Shown here: piece by piece, positions 1 to 11,499 of the stretch
Layout of the letters: the number at the start of each line of letters is the position of its first letter
How positions within the stretch are numbered: position 1 is the first letter of the stretch
Assembly (NCBI GenBank): GCA_013350335.1
Contig: CM023539.1
Location: forward strand, 31,544,631 to 31,608,630
From: Chimonanthus salicifolius
Lineage: Eukaryota > Streptophyta > Magnoliopsida > Laurales > Calycanthaceae
Direction of reading: 5' to 3'
Length of the DNA stretch: 64,000 bases
Notes under the pieces: generated by a model
Databases searched by the model: none
The model's input: only the letters and a program-made list of their open reading frames with translations
Told to the model about the DNA's origin: nothing
Translations under genes and position numbers: made by a program

Positions 1-789
1 TTGCGAGATCTTATCTTTGTGGTGCTTCTTCCTCAGGTTGCATTCAAACCTCATGTGACCCTTTTTTTTTTTCCAAAATAATATGTCAAATTTAGAGGCA
101 TAGAGGATGAATGCATACCTTTCACAGAAATAATTTTGGAATTGGTTTTCTTGTTAATTTCCGGTTTAAAGCCTAGAACAGATTTGTCTCCAAACTGTTT
201 TCCAAGGTTAAGAAGTTTTTCAAGTTTTTGCTCACCTTGAGTAAATTTATTTTCAAATTTTACTTTGTGGCTTCTCAATTGATTTAACTCGCATTCCAGT
301 TTCTGTCTTTCACTTCAAAGTTTGGACTCAGATTACTTAAGTTTCAAAATTTCATCTTAAGTTATTTTGAGCTTTTCTTGGAGACTTTAAGTTTTCTTCT
401 TAAACATTTTTTAACTCTTTTTCATGGCTTTCTTTTTTAGATATTAATTGATTTTCCAATTGAATATATTCATTCTTAGATTTACCTAGTCTTTTAGCCA
501 AATCCTTGTTTTCTAAGAAGAAGCACCATAGGCTTCTTACAAATTATCATCCTCACTTTCTGATCCTTCACTATTACTTTCAACATTTGGATCATTTTGA
601 GGATCATGAGAGATGGAAACTATGAAACCTTTCAAATTGTCAACATTTTCATGAGTTGACACATCTTCACTTTTCGATTGTGATGTGTCTTCTTCCACCA
701 CAATTGTCATGGGTTTCTTTTTGGATCTCCTCTTAGATGGACATTCATTAGCAAAGTACTCATACCCATCATTAATTAAAGCATTGGTT
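1..789 (-). pseudogene. SIRE-type copia gag/gag-pol spacer remnant (downstream part)
   Basis: This is the downstream continuation, on the minus strand, of the copia gag described at 4447-5200; the solo LTR at 795-4318 splits the two. Read after the LTR, the frame gives a lysine-rich stretch with an isolated ANECPSKR segment, the position where plant copia Gag proteins have a zinc knuckle, but the other Cys/His ligands are gone. An acidic Ser/Glu/Asp-rich stretch follows (about 560-700), then a short open stretch at 51-278 containing FGDKSVLGF, which resembles the conserved FxDKxGLGF motif of SIRE/Maximus elements. Several stops and frame changes are present, so it is not functional. The element runs off the left edge of the window. 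Confidence 0.7.
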
Positions 790-794
790 TTCTT

Positions 795-3700
795 TGTAAC
801 GCCCCGCCCTTTTTCACTCGTCGAAAATCAGAGTATATTTTTTTTTTGAAATAAGATAAAAAGTGAGACAGAGAGGGACGTCACGACACGAACTAAGTCC
901 GAGCTTCCAAAGCCCAGCCCTTAACTGGCCAACCATACGTGTGCGTGGACTAAGTCCACTAAAACGGTTCACATGCATTAAGGCTAAGCTTGCGGAATAA
1001 ACATAATGCAGAATTATAATAGAGTTACTATTCCTACCAATTTTAAATAGTAAGAAAGTCTATCACATTAAATAACTTAGGTTTCAATGTCCAAAATAAA
1101 ACAAAGCATAGCAAATAGTTCTAAGTTATTACAGTCCCAAAATGCTAATTACTCAAATTACATTGTCCAAAAATAAAAGCTTAAATAAAATAAATCTAGA
1201 TTATCCAAGCTCCTAAGTTTGGCTCCGTTCACGTCCTTCGCTCCGTCGATTTCCTGTGACATCATCTATGGTAGAATTAGGGCGTTAGACAACGCGCCCA
1301 ATAGGTACTCTGAGTAGGGTCAAACACATGGATTAGTATAAAAATCACATAGATATATATAATGTCAAAACCATGCAAGTCAATGCCATGCCATGGGTGT
1401 TATATGCCATGAATCCCACCCATCAACCATATCACAATCACATAGTATTCCTCTTGATGCACAAGCGACATCAAGGTATTCAATTGTCATGACTCCCCAT
1501 GTATGCCTTATCGGTCCTACCAAACGGAGCGTGGACTCCTCTTTCATTTCAAACATCATAATAGGAATCAGTGCGGATCCCTCCCCACGTTTGTTTATCG
1601 ATATCCGAATGGAGCGTGGACTCCCCTCATATGATCCCTCCCATGCCATGCATAAGATATGAGTGCAAACATGCTATTCATATTACAAATATAGCATTGC
1701 AAATCCCATCCTTAAAACATATCATTTGATACTGAAATAATTCAATGCACATAGAAATAAAATCATCACATATACATAGTCCAAGGTTTTTCAATAAGGT
1801 AGGAATCCTACCAACGTCCAAATGTCTTGTCCTTGCGTTTTCGTCCAAAAATCGATCACCGATCGCGTCAAGCGATTGTACCCCCGTTTGTGAAATCCCG
1901 TTACCTTAAATTAGTTCCATCATAAAAATGGTCAAATTAATTATCCATTTAATTTAAATCATACATTCCCTCATTTCATGTTCCTATCCACCCAAAGGCC
2001 CATTAGTGGGGTTATATGGCCGAACCTCACTCTTTGGTTTTGGCCTCCCTTGTTAACCCTTGTTTTATTTTAGACAAAGCGGGTCCAATATCATTCATTC
2101 TTTGATTACCTAATCTACTAACATTCCATAGTGAAACATTTAACTTGATGAAACACACTTAGGTCCATGAAAGTCTCCCATGGGGTTCGGCCATACAACA
2201 TGGCCAAACCCATGGTTCTTTATTTTTGTCATCTCCCTAACTTAGCCATCCTTTAACCATATTTGGATCCATAAAATTTCCTTCATGGGGTTCGGCCATA
2301 TCATGGTCCATCATTTTTCATCATTTAAAACCCATTTAAATCTATAATCATTCTTCCATTGGGTTCGGCCATACAACATGGCCGAACCTGTGGTTCATTA
2401 TTTTTCATCCTCTTTCCATTTTAATCATCCTTTCTCTTTCTTTTATTCCTTAACTAGGTACTCCATAGTTCTTTTAAATATACTTAGATTCATACACATT
2501 ATCCATAAAATGATCCACAAAAATTCCTCCATGGGGTTCAACCATGTTTCCTCCTCTTCATCCTATTTTCCATTTTCACATCATCTTGAGGATGGTTTTC
2601 TTAAGAATCACATACAACAAGCTTTAGGTCATTTGATAGGGCTCGGCCATACATCATGGCCGAACCTCATCCAAACTCTTTTGAGCCCTCATATGATCCA
2701 TATATAAAACTTAGGATTCGGCCATGCAAGGGGCCGAACCATGTTCTTCCATATTTGTTTCAACCATTTGATCTTACCTTATATTCAATCATGCATGATG
2801 TCATAAATCATGTATACATATAGTCCTTAACAACTTCATTTATATAACCTATCTTATCCATTAGGGTTTTGTCCATTTTTCCATCTCCAAAAACCATATT
2901 TCGGATTTTGAACCATACTTCACTTTTATGTCCATCTCATTGATATCCCTTGGATGGATTTTAAATCCATGGCCTATAACCATTTGGCCGACTTTTCAAC
3001 CAGAAATGGAACCCCATGGTTTCGGCCATTCCGAAGCCGAAACCATGGTTCCCTTGGTTTCTTACATTTTTAATAACATGAAACATAGACCTTACCTTTT
3101 CCGCGTCTCCTTTATTTTCTTTCGTTCTATCTTGCTCCTCTGTTTTTCTCCTTCCTTAGTCTTTTCTTCTTCCTCCTTCGTTCTTCGGTTTCTCCAAGTT
3201 TAGTGCCGAATGAGAGGAAGAGAGATTGAGAGCCTTCTTGATGTATTCGGCCAAAGAGGTTGCTTGAGAGGGAGAGGGATTGAGGTGAAACCCTAAGGGA
3301 GGGTTCGGCCTAAGGTTTGAAGATTTGAGCGAGGGAGAGAGGAAGAATGAGATGGGAATTTTTTACCTTTTTCTCCCAAGCGTGGATCCGCCAAAGGAGA
3401 CTTGGTCTTGTGTAAGCCCTTTCTATCTTGCCCTAGGGTTTTGGTGAGAGGGAGAGAAGTTCGAGATGGAAAAACCCTAACTCTTTTCTTTTGTCTAGAG
3501 AGGATCGGCCAAGGAGGGCTTGAGAGAGGGAGAGAGTGAATGAGATGAATGTCTCAAGGAGAGTTAGGCCCTAATCTCCCCAACCACCCTCATCAAGATG
3601 GGGTCTTTCCCATGTGTCCCTTGGCTAACCAAGAGGGCACATGGCTTACACTTGGCCAACACTCCCTTTCCAACGATTTTTATGTCAGGGTTTCCATGAG

Positions 3701-4318
3701 ATGGAAACCCTCCACCTCCCCTTTGACTCAACTAGTCTTTTCAACTTCCATGTGACTCACCACCCATTCAACTCACTTCATTTAAATGAAACTCATTCCC
3801 CTAACTTAAGCACTTGAATTCATTCTTAATTAATTAATTCTTTGACTCCACTCACTTCACTTAACCCTTCTTGAACTCACCTATGAACTCACCCATGGTT
3901 GACCAAGTCAACCATGGTGGCCGGCCCCACAAGTTACCTTAGACCACACGCCACCTCACTTGATGAGGTGGACTTGGGTCCCACTTGGCTATGCCACTTC
4001 CATGTCACCTCCTACACTTGCCACCTCACTTGATGAGGTGGATCCCATGCCTTAGATCTTAATTAGGTACATGACCCGATTAAGTCAATTCCTTACCCAT
4101 TTACCCTAAACCTCAATTCATCTTGACCCATTGGGTCCCAATTGGGTATTTGACCCAATTGACCACATTTATCTATCCATGATCCATTGGACCATACTTG
4201 GGCCATTGCCCCAATTATTATCCATCTAACATCCATTCCATCTATAAATCTTAATTTTTAACAATTAAAATAGATAATAACCCATATAATAATTGCATTG
4301 AAAATCCGGGCTATTACA
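795..4318 (-). mobile_element. Solo LTR, gypsy-type family G1, copy 1
   Basis: A 3524 bp block begins TGTAACGCCCCGCCC and ends GGGCTATTACA, with the identical 5 bp TTCTT on both sides (790-794 and 4319-4323). TG...CA ends plus a 5 bp target-site duplication are the signature of an LTR insertion, and with no internal region it is a solo LTR. It interrupts the copia gag on the minus strand. Related copies lie at 47786-51300 (full length) and 11500-15153 (two joined pieces). The minus orientation is inferred: read that way it starts TGTAATAGCCCGG and ends GGCGTTACA, like the G2 LTR whose orientation is fixed by its primer-binding site. ORFs inside it are chance frames. Confidence 0.88.
2183..3046. 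repeat. Cluster of GGTTCGGCCAT palindromes in G1 LTR copy 1
   Basis: Inverted arms GGTTCGGCCAT / ATGGCCGAACC separated by about 5 nt recur at about 2183-2211, 2361-2388, 2639-2667, 2713-2741 and, with a changed core, 3019-3046. Half copies lie near 2010 and 2287. The sequence between them is AT-rich and not obviously repeated. The same motif occurs in the other G1 copies. Confidence 0.85.
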
Positions 4319-4446
4319 TTCTTTGGGTTTATCCTTGTATGTTTCTTTGATTTTATCTCTTGACTTTTCTTTTGAAAAATATGGTTTACTTTTAGTGATT
4401 TCTTCAGTCTTCTCTATTAAGTCTTCTTCTCTCTTTCTTCAAATTA

Positions 4447-5200
4447 AAATGTTTTAAAAAAAATTAGCAAATATAGCAACCTCTTTATTTGAATCACTTT
4501 TAGAATCATCAGATTTTTCATCTCTTATATATTTAGTTTTTAAAGAAGATTTTAGAGCAATGGATTTCTTTTTGGGATTTTCAAAGTGAAGTTCATATGC
4601 TTGTAAAGAACCAGCTAAATCATCTACCCTCATTTGAGCAACATTTCTATAGGCTACCACTTTAGGTTTGAATCTATCCAGTAGATTTCTTAAAAAAACT
4701 GTACACACTTTATCTTCAGGAATTCTTTCACTGAGAGCCCACATGGAATTGACAATGTCACTTACCTTTGAGTAGAACTCCATAAAGTTTTCATTTTCCT
4801 CCATCTTTATAACATCAAAATTGGATTGGAGGATTTGGAGTTTAGACCTCTTGACAATGTAGGTACCCTCATGGATTCTCTCTAGAATGTCCCAAGCCTC
4901 TTTGGTTGTTTCATATGTCATAATCCGTTTTCATTCATCCGTTGAGACATCACAATTTATAGCATTGAGAGCTTTTCCATTTGCAGTGTACATGTTCTTT
5001 TCATCATTAGTCCATGAAGCATAATCTTTGGGTTTTGTGGTTCCATTTTCCAGAGGTTCAGTCAAACCTCTTCTTACAAATTCCCAAATGGTTCCATCGA
5101 TTGATATACAAAAACATTTCATCTTGGCTTTCCGTGAAGCATAATTGGAGCCATTGAAATCAGGAGTTCTATTAATAGGCTAACTATCTCCTAGAGACAT
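4447..5200 (-). pseudogene. Ty1/copia gag (UBN2-type), SIRE/Maximus-like
   Basis: On the minus strand an ATG at 5198-5200 opens a frame that reads as the N-terminus and central domain of a plant copia Gag: NGSNYASRKAKM, then WEFVRRG near residue 40, then YETTKEAWDILERIHEGT, SKLQILQSNF, FMEFYSKVSDIVNS and LQAYELHF. This is the UBN2/DUF4219 arrangement of SIRE/Maximus elements. Two in-frame stops break it, a TAG at codon 7 and a TGA about 90 codons in, which leaves the open stretches 4931-5122 and 4454-4921. It lies just downstream of the primer-binding site at 5255-5266, as expected for gag. Its 3' part is cut by the solo LTR at 795-4318. Confidence 0.85.
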
Positions 5201-5254
5201 TGTTTTAGCACAAAGGATCAACTAGGACGGTTAAGTCCAACTTAGAGCAACAAT

Positions 5255-5266
5255 GCTCTGAAACCA
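5255..5266 (-). other. Primer-binding site (tRNA-iMet type) of the SIRE-type element
   Basis: The minus strand reads TGGTTTCAGAGC, one base from TGGTATCAGAGC, the usual plant copia/gypsy site complementary to the 3' end of initiator tRNA-Met. It sits 2 nt from the LTR end at 5269 and 55 nt upstream of the gag ATG, which fixes the element's orientation. Confidence 0.85.
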
Positions 5267-7242
5267 ATTGAAAGTCCGAGCTAGAACAATGTTGAAATTC
5301 CGTTACTAGAGTTATGCATGACCTAGAGGGGGGGTGAATAGGTCTAATCCGATTTTAGTTCTCTTTTTAAAATAAATCATATTTAACAATATGTGCAGCG
5401 GAATAAATGTGTGTGCAAGTGATAAACAAATGAATCAAAGCATAAAAGCAAACTACACATGCACAAAGATATATAGTGGTTCGGTTCACCTGAACCTGTA
5501 TCCACTGTTGGACTCACCCTCTCTAGGGCTATCCCAAATCCACTATGTATGGGAGCCATACCCAAATAGTACAACCTAGTTTTTTATAGAGGTTCAACCC
5601 AAATGGTCTAATCCTCTACACTTTTTTTTTTTAGTGGTTCGAACACAATGCTGTAATCTACTTTACAATAATTAAAATAAAGGAAAAGAGAAACACTTGC
5701 CTTGGGCCTTATCCAATCTTCTTTAAGTGCTTTCTTCTTTACTCAATGTCTGTGTGCTCCTTCCATCAGATTCGATCCACCAGAGTGATTATTGGCACAA
5801 CAGTATAGGACAGATATATGACTAGTTTTGTCACGCCCCGACCCAAAGGGTGGGCCCGGAAATCGACTGATTTTTTTTTTTTTGAAAGATAAACTAAACC
5901 ACAAGCATTTTCACTGGGCCGGATCAACAGTTAGGCCCAAAGGTCACACATGATCCCATCATGTGGACTCAAACATGTACCATATGCCTACCCCATAAAA
6001 TAGATATTAACAACATCATAATATCATCAGACAAAACCATCCATTGATTCATCATTCAAAGTCACAACAAAAAGACTACAGCAACGTCGTAGTCTCGATA
6101 CATAAAGTTTTTCAAGGAACTAAGCACCACATCCGGTACTTTACAAAAGCCAAGGTTCCAAGAACCCGAAAGCACAAATAAGGGTATTCCCCCTTCAGGG
6201 AAATCCCAAACCACTGTCGCAGCCAAACCACCCTACGCCTGAAAGAGAGGGTCCTCCTCCTCGGGTTCATTGCCTGAAAGGTGAGTGGTGTGAGCTAACT
6301 AGCCCTAGTGAAGGAAATATAACAATGCAAATTAAGTAAATATAAAACAGGTTAGTAACAGTTCAATATCACATGCTCGATAACAATAAGCATAATCTCA
6401 AGTAATACATCAATATCATCAAACACTGCCATTTTCCACAGTAACGCCTGCCGACTACGCTGAGACCAGCATTAAGTCCCGACACGGTCAAAATATATCC
6501 TTGTAGGTACATCTCTGGCTCTGACTTAGCCGATACTGAACACCCTCAAGTCAGCAACTGACGACAGCATGGTCCGCCCATGGTCCAGTAGACATAAACC
6601 ATCTCTCATATGGCCGATATTGGTTCAATAGCCCAGGTACGTGGAAGCAGTCTTACATACTCATACGATCAACATCGTAATATTACAATCAACATCAGCA
6701 CTCTTACCATAGTGCATCATGTATAGGCACATGGGTGGGTTCATCAAAACTGAAATCACTCATTGCTAAATACTTATCTCATCATAAAACCTGTTTACAA
6801 AATCTGCAGTGTTAAGTTCCCTCACCGTTATGTGTGGTTTACGCGGTCTCTGTTCAAACAACACACAAGTGCACAATCAATATACAGATCAAATACATAC
6901 ACACGAGTAGTATTTTGAAATCTCACGTTTTTCCAAAAATATCCGATGTATATGGAATTGAGTCTCCTACTGGGTTTCTATCCTTTTTAAATTATCATAA
7001 TCCACAATATAATAATAAATAAAAAGGGGCTCAGTCCAAACTCATATTGTCTTCTGGGCATTGACCTAGATTGACTTAATGAGTTAGGTCTAGATCCTCG
7101 GGTCACTTCTCGGTTGTCTTCTGGATAGGACCAGATCTGACATTTTGAGTAGGCCTCGAGGTCACTCAGTGCCCGACTATATAGCGTCGGCCTGAAAGTG
7201 AATACAATAGTATTTACACTATAAATAATAAGAGAAGAGGGA

Positions 7243-7421
7243 CGTCAAAGTAGGATACTCCAAATTCAGGGGTCAAAGAGTTTCATAAAACGTTATTGGT
7301 GGAAAAAAATGTGAGTGAAAGATCCCACTGAATCGAATTTGGTCCATGAATCTAAGAAATAGTGAGAATTCTTGATCTCTCTCAATTCGAAGATTCAGGA
7401 TTTCAATTGATGTCGTTTCAT
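7243..7421 (-). pseudogene. ycf2: Plastid-derived ycf2 5' fragment
   Basis: The minus strand from the ATG at 7419-7421 reads about 60 codons resembling the N-terminus of Ycf2, the large plastid FtsH-related motor subunit: [16 protein letters not shown], then [10 protein letters not shown], then RFMKLFDP. In-frame stops appear at codon 9 (TGA), after FHQ (TAA) and after FDP (TGA), consistent with decay in the nucleus. The fragment ends abruptly at the insertion edge. It cannot be expressed as Ycf2. Confidence 0.88.
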
Positions 7422-7484
7422 TGATTCCTCCTAAAGATTTCATTTCAATTGGAATTTGTCATGATGTACGATGATCCCTGTTAA

Positions 7485-7500
7485 GCATCCATGGCTGAAT

Positions 7501-7534
<34 letters not shown>

Positions 7535-7558
7535 TAGGTTCAATTCCTGCTAGATGCA
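7485..7558 (+). tRNA. trnI-CAU: Plastid-type tRNA-Ile(CAU) copy in the NUPT, probably a pseudogene
   Basis: The 74 nt from GCATCCATGGCTGAATGG to TAGATGCA fold as a tRNA: D arm after GGCTGAATGGTT, anticodon loop with CAT in ACTCATAAT, T loop GGTTCAATTCC. This is the plastid isoleucine tRNA whose CAU anticodon is modified to read AUA. The acceptor stem has a C-A mismatch (5' GCATCCA against 3' TAGATGC) and the T stem a wobble pair. It lies in a nuclear LTR, so function there is unlikely. Confidence 0.88.
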
Positions 7559-7682
7559 CGCCAATGGTTAGTACAATTTTAATTAACAAGGGGGTATAAA
7601 TCATCACATCATAAATCATATCAAGTATTAATCAGATTAGATACAAACAACCCTCAAATCACATTTTCATTTAAAAACTGTG

Positions 7683-8075
7683 TTCCTCGGAACCTCACCT
7701 CGGAACTAGGGTACAGTGGCTTCGGATCATCCGAACCACATCTAATCTAAGTTACTGACCTCGGAACATGGGTCTGACTTCGGATCGTCCAAATGTTGGG
7801 TTTCGGACCTTCCGAAGTCCATCCGAACCGGAAAAAAAAGAGAAAACAGTCTCGGTGGGTCTGTAAGCTCGGAACGTCCGAAGTCTGAGTTCGGAACGTC
7901 CGAGTGGGTTCGGTCCTTCCAAGCTTGGCTCGGTGCGTCCGAAGGGTTTGGCTCGCCTCGGGCGTAACTGGGCTTCGGGTGAAGCTCGGAATGTCCGAGG
8001 GTGAAACTGTCGGACCGTCCGAAGGTTCGGACCTTCCGAAGAACGGCTCTCGGACCTTCCGAGAGTCGTCTTCCT
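7683..8075. repeat. Cluster of TCGGAmCkTCCGA palindromes in G2 LTR copy 1
   Basis: About ten variants of a 12-13 bp palindrome (TCGGAACGTCCGA, TCGGACCTTCCGA, TCGGACCGTCCGA) lie within 400 bp, many flanked by CT or AG. Homologous clusters are at 17510-17885 in copy 2 and 23700-24040 in copy 3. The long ORFs called here on both strands are by-products of this GC-rich, stop-poor repeat. Confidence 0.85.
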
Positions 8076-9591
8076 CAACTGTCTGCACCAGCAGACAGTG
8101 ACGACGGAAAAACAGTGAAATGCGATTCCAGAAAGGGAGGGCTTCCCGGACTCGGTTTTCACATTCGTCTGGTCTGATGGACTCCTCTGGGAGTCCTCTT
8201 TCCATAGGGAATGGTTTGGATCCTTGAAGCTCACTAGGCCAACCGATTTTAACAGTAAATCCTCACGGGTACATGAAACCCATGGTTTTTTCTTAGATTT
8301 AAAACTGGTTTTTCTCTATCAAAACAGGGCCAAAACTTGAATTTCTTGATTCAAAACCGGTTAAAATTTAAAAAGGAATGCAAAGGATACCTTTGCTGAG
8401 GTTCTGAGCTGAAATCCGGATTTTTGAAAAGCTCCCTTTAAGCTTACTATTACTGAAAAACAGAAGCAAAGCAGGGGTCGACTGGTCTGGATTTTGACTG
8501 ATAACAAAGACAGAGAGAAGAGAAGGAGTCGGTGGGAGTTGAAACCGATGGCTAAGGCCGGTTTAAATAGATTTTTGGCCGGAAATCCTGCGATGGGCCG
8601 GGAAGACGGGAGGTCATCATTGCCGGAAATCGGACCGAGCAGCAGTGCATGCGCCTGCATGCCGTGCTCAGATTTTTTTTTTTTTTCTGCTGTTGCAGAT
8701 CAGTCCCTCAACAGTTTCTGATTGCACATAAGTCCTGGTTTTAATAAAAATTGATTTTTAAACTAAAAGTAATAATTAAAAACCCAAAAACCTGATCCAA
8801 CCTTACAGATAGGTTGGGTTTTGAAAACCTTGGTCACCATAAAAATTTTGGAAATTATCTCTTACTAAAACCCTTGATTTAAATAAAAATCATATTTTAC
8901 CCATAATTACTTAATTAAACAAATGTAAAAATAACCAATTTGTGAATCTTATTTTGAAGTGAAATGAAATAACTAGACCATTCTTAAAATGGTCTAACAT
9001 CAAATACCATTTTCAACATTTATCTCTTTTTCTGAAATTATTTAAAATAATTAAAATTCCCTTTCGGGGTTTTGACGGGAGGGATTTAAATGCCATTTTC
9101 TGAAAATAAATTCATTTTAAAATCAGATATGTAAATCCTTCATTAAGGAGAATATTACCCACCAATAATATTCACATAATAATATAATTTATAAAATCAT
9201 AATTAAAAGCGGTAAATTACCAAAATACCCCTCCAGCTTGACGAGCTGGATCTCTGAGCTCACGAGCTCGGATCAGGCCATACTTGGGCTTTCCTCAAAG
9301 CCCTGACCGAAATCCTCGAGATTAAACGGTTAAGCAGGATTATTAAGATAAGACACGCCTAATCTGGGGCAGGGTATTACAGGTTTTAAGGTCCTAAGAG
9401 AACACCTTAAGCTTTATCCGAACTAGGGTATTGATTATCCAACATCTCTATAAGAAGATGATGAAGAAGGTGTAAGAGGAGGTGGCTAATCTCTCTGGTC
9501 ACACTCTTATTTTTCCAAAAGGTTTTGTGTGTCTTATTTCATTTAGCTCTCAGATATAAATAAGACTGTCTGTTTTTGTACCCAGTCACGT

Positions 9592-10085
9592 CCACGAGGC
9601 CTCGAGGATTCCTATGAGGCCTCCTGACGGTAGCAGGAAGGACAACACAAATTCTGTATGTAATACAACTTATTCTGTTTGTCAATCAGTTAATGACCAG
9701 CCAATTAACATGCCACCTTGTGCATGATTGATCATCAAATCATTTCAATCATCAATCATGGATTTACATAGAGAGAGCTTGATGATTGTCAATCAGATTT
9801 AGTCACATGGAGGAACCTTTCCAAATTAGTCAAAGATAGCCACCCATGATGAGGCTCTCCAACAGTTCTTATTCAAATTGTGTGAGGTGGCACTTGAAGT
9901 TCAAAATGAGGATATTCCTTATTTCCATAATAAACTCCCAATTAAGGATTACAGATTTAATTACCTAAATCTGTGAGAGACTCGGTTAAAAGACACAAGG
10001 TCATGTTGAATTACAGCTGTCCCAAATATGATTCAGCAAAAGACTGTTTGCGAGGCCTCGACAAACTGCACGAGGCCTCGAGGCT
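9592..10085. repeat. CGAGGCCTCGAG palindromes in SIRE-type LTR
   Basis: GAGGCCTCGAGG and close variants occur at about 9595-9625 and as a pair at about 10050-10083. LTR-B has the same motif around 10995-11160 together with CGAGGGGCTCGAC variants to about 11270. Other SIRE-type LTRs in the window carry a different motif at this place. Confidence 0.75.
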
Positions 10086-10308
10086 GAAAGTCATATATAT
10101 TCTGATTTTACAGTTGATAAACAAATTACTTCTAAGGTATTTGGCTTAGTCCTAAGGTCTCCTAAAGTTCACTTACCTGTGTGTCAATAACATGTTCGGT
10201 GTAGATTCCTTAATGCATAGTAGATCTTCACATTTTTCAAGGCAAGGTCCAACTGAGTCACGTAATTGACAATATGGGTGACTCGGACGAGCCGGGGCAC
10301 TTACAAAT

Positions 10309-11492
10309 GTCGGGTCCTAAAGCGGGTGTGAATAGGACCTTCCCAATTTTTATTGCCTTTTTAAAACTTAGTTAATCAACTTATTGTGGAACGAAATAAA
10401 CTTATGTGTAAGTGATAAAACAAATCAATAATCAATCAACCACACATGCACAACGATATGTAGTGGTTCGGTTTCAACAACCTACATCCACTGTTGGACA
10501 CACCCACTCTTGGGCTATCCCAAATCCACTATATATGGGACTCACACCCAAACAATACAACCTAGTTTTGAAAGGTTCGACCACCTTGCTCTACTCCTTA
10601 ACACCTATTTTTTATGGTGGTTTGGGCACCTTGCTCGAATCCACTTTACAATGATGATAACGACAAAACAATAAAAAAAAATATTTGCCTTTGTAGCTCT
10701 GCTGATGTAGATTTGTTTCTTCACAAGATCTCCTGCCTTTGATCTTTAGTAGATGTTCAACAATGTGAGTGCAACCACAAGCTGAGATGAAGATCTAGGA
10801 TATAAGGTTTTACTATGGATCCTAGAGGTTTCTTTCTTAATCTCAATCAAAAGATAGATTGATTGAGCCAAGTATTTTCCTAGAGTTTCAGTGCATAGAG
10901 AGAGTGTAGAATGATCTGGTATAGCCTTAGGTTTTCCAAGTCACTTTTCTTGACCAAAACAACAAGTATTTATAGAGAAATACGTGTCCCAACAGCTAGT
11001 CTTCGAGGGCCTCGAGAGCGTGCCTCGAGGCCTCGAATGTAATCCAGTCAAGCACACCACCTCTGTGTTTGTCAAATCTGTTAGAACGGCTAGATAATGG
11101 CTAGTCGTCGAGGCCCTCGAGATCTTTTTCGAGGGACTCTAAGGACCTCGAAGGCCTCGTGCTAAGAGTTATATAGATTTACAGATACTGGACATTTAAA
11201 CTCAGCGAGGGGCTCGACAATTTGCTAGGGGCTTGACCAACACTTCAGTATTTCGAGGGGCTCGACCAAGATAGATACAATTTTTCCATTTTGAGGTTCT
11301 TAAGGCTTGGCCCAATGTCTATGTGTGTTTGGTTCATCCTATGGTCTTCTAAGTCCATTTTACCTGTGTGGTTGCCAAACACATGGTGAGATGATCTTCA
11401 GCTTGCTCTTGATCTTGATTCTTTAATCTTCAATCTTCCAAGGCAAGGACACACTCGGTCACAGAATTGACAATCAAATCAAGGCCCTAACA
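10309..11492 (-). mobile_element. Second SIRE-type LTR abutting the first
   Basis: The block starts TGTCGGGTCCTAAAGCGGGTGTGAATAGG only 3 nt after the previous LTR ends and finishes GGCCCTAACA. It shares with LTR-A the GTGAATAGG lead, the AGTGGTTCGG and CATCCACTGTTGGAC segments, the GGCCTCGA palindromes and the end region with GAATTGACAAT. At 1.18 kb it is shorter than LTR-A. I saw no target-site duplication. Confidence 0.75.
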
Positions 11493-11499
11493 CGGACTA

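Larger units (their letters stand above)
7239..7567. other. Nuclear insertion of plastid DNA (NUPT): ycf2 5' end plus trnI-CAU
   Basis: Two adjacent plastid features are recognisable in divergent order, as in the plastid inverted repeat: the start of ycf2 on the minus strand and trnI-CAU on the plus strand. The insertion limits come from comparison with G2 copy 2, where AAGAGAAAATGGGTTAGTA is continuous; here about 330 bp of plastid sequence separates the AAGAGAAG and GTTAGTAC halves. The plastid part therefore entered this LTR copy after it diverged from copy 2. Confidence 0.9.
5829..9381 (-). mobile_element. Solo LTR, gypsy-type family G2, copy 1
   Basis: This 3.55 kb block runs from TGTCACGCCCCGACCC to CAGGGTATTACA, with near-identical 5 bp flanks (AGTTT before, GGTTT after). 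It is inserted in the SIRE-type LTR. It matches copy 2 (15960-19170) in the same orientation and copy 3 (22415-25584) in the opposite one; copy 3 is followed by a primer-binding site, so this copy is on the minus strand. It carries a plastid DNA insertion (7239-7567) that copy 2 lacks, and a cluster of TCGGA...TCCGA palindromes. Confidence 0.87.
5269..10305 (-). mobile_element. SIRE-type copia 5' LTR, split by a nested G2 LTR
   Basis: The LTR starts on the plus strand with TGAAAGTCCGAG next to the PBS and ends CACTTACA at 10305. Its own sequence is 5269-5828 plus about 9382-10305, roughly 1.48 kb, once the nested element 5829-9381 is removed. The low-coordinate end has a G-run followed by GTGAATAGG, then a GCAGCGGAA stretch and AGTGGTTCGG, all recurring in LTRs at 10309-11492 and 57520-59277. 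The segment 9592-10085 carries repeated CGAGGCCTCGAG palindromes. Confidence 0.82.

Noticed and set aside
1380..1662. Two 89-codon ORFs on opposite strands
   Set aside because: They overlap almost completely on both strands within the G1 solo LTR and are not kept in the other copies.
7485..7558. Functional nuclear tRNA gene
   Set aside because: The sequence is the plastid trnI-CAU within a plastid insertion next to ycf2, with an acceptor-stem mismatch; its CAU anticodon needs plastid modification to read Ile codons.
7747..8234. Overlapping ORFs of 152 and 160 codons on the minus strand
   Set aside because: They lie in the GC-rich palindrome cluster of a solo LTR, encode repeated Arg/Ser/Glu patterns in more than one frame, and are not shared as proteins by the other G2 copies.
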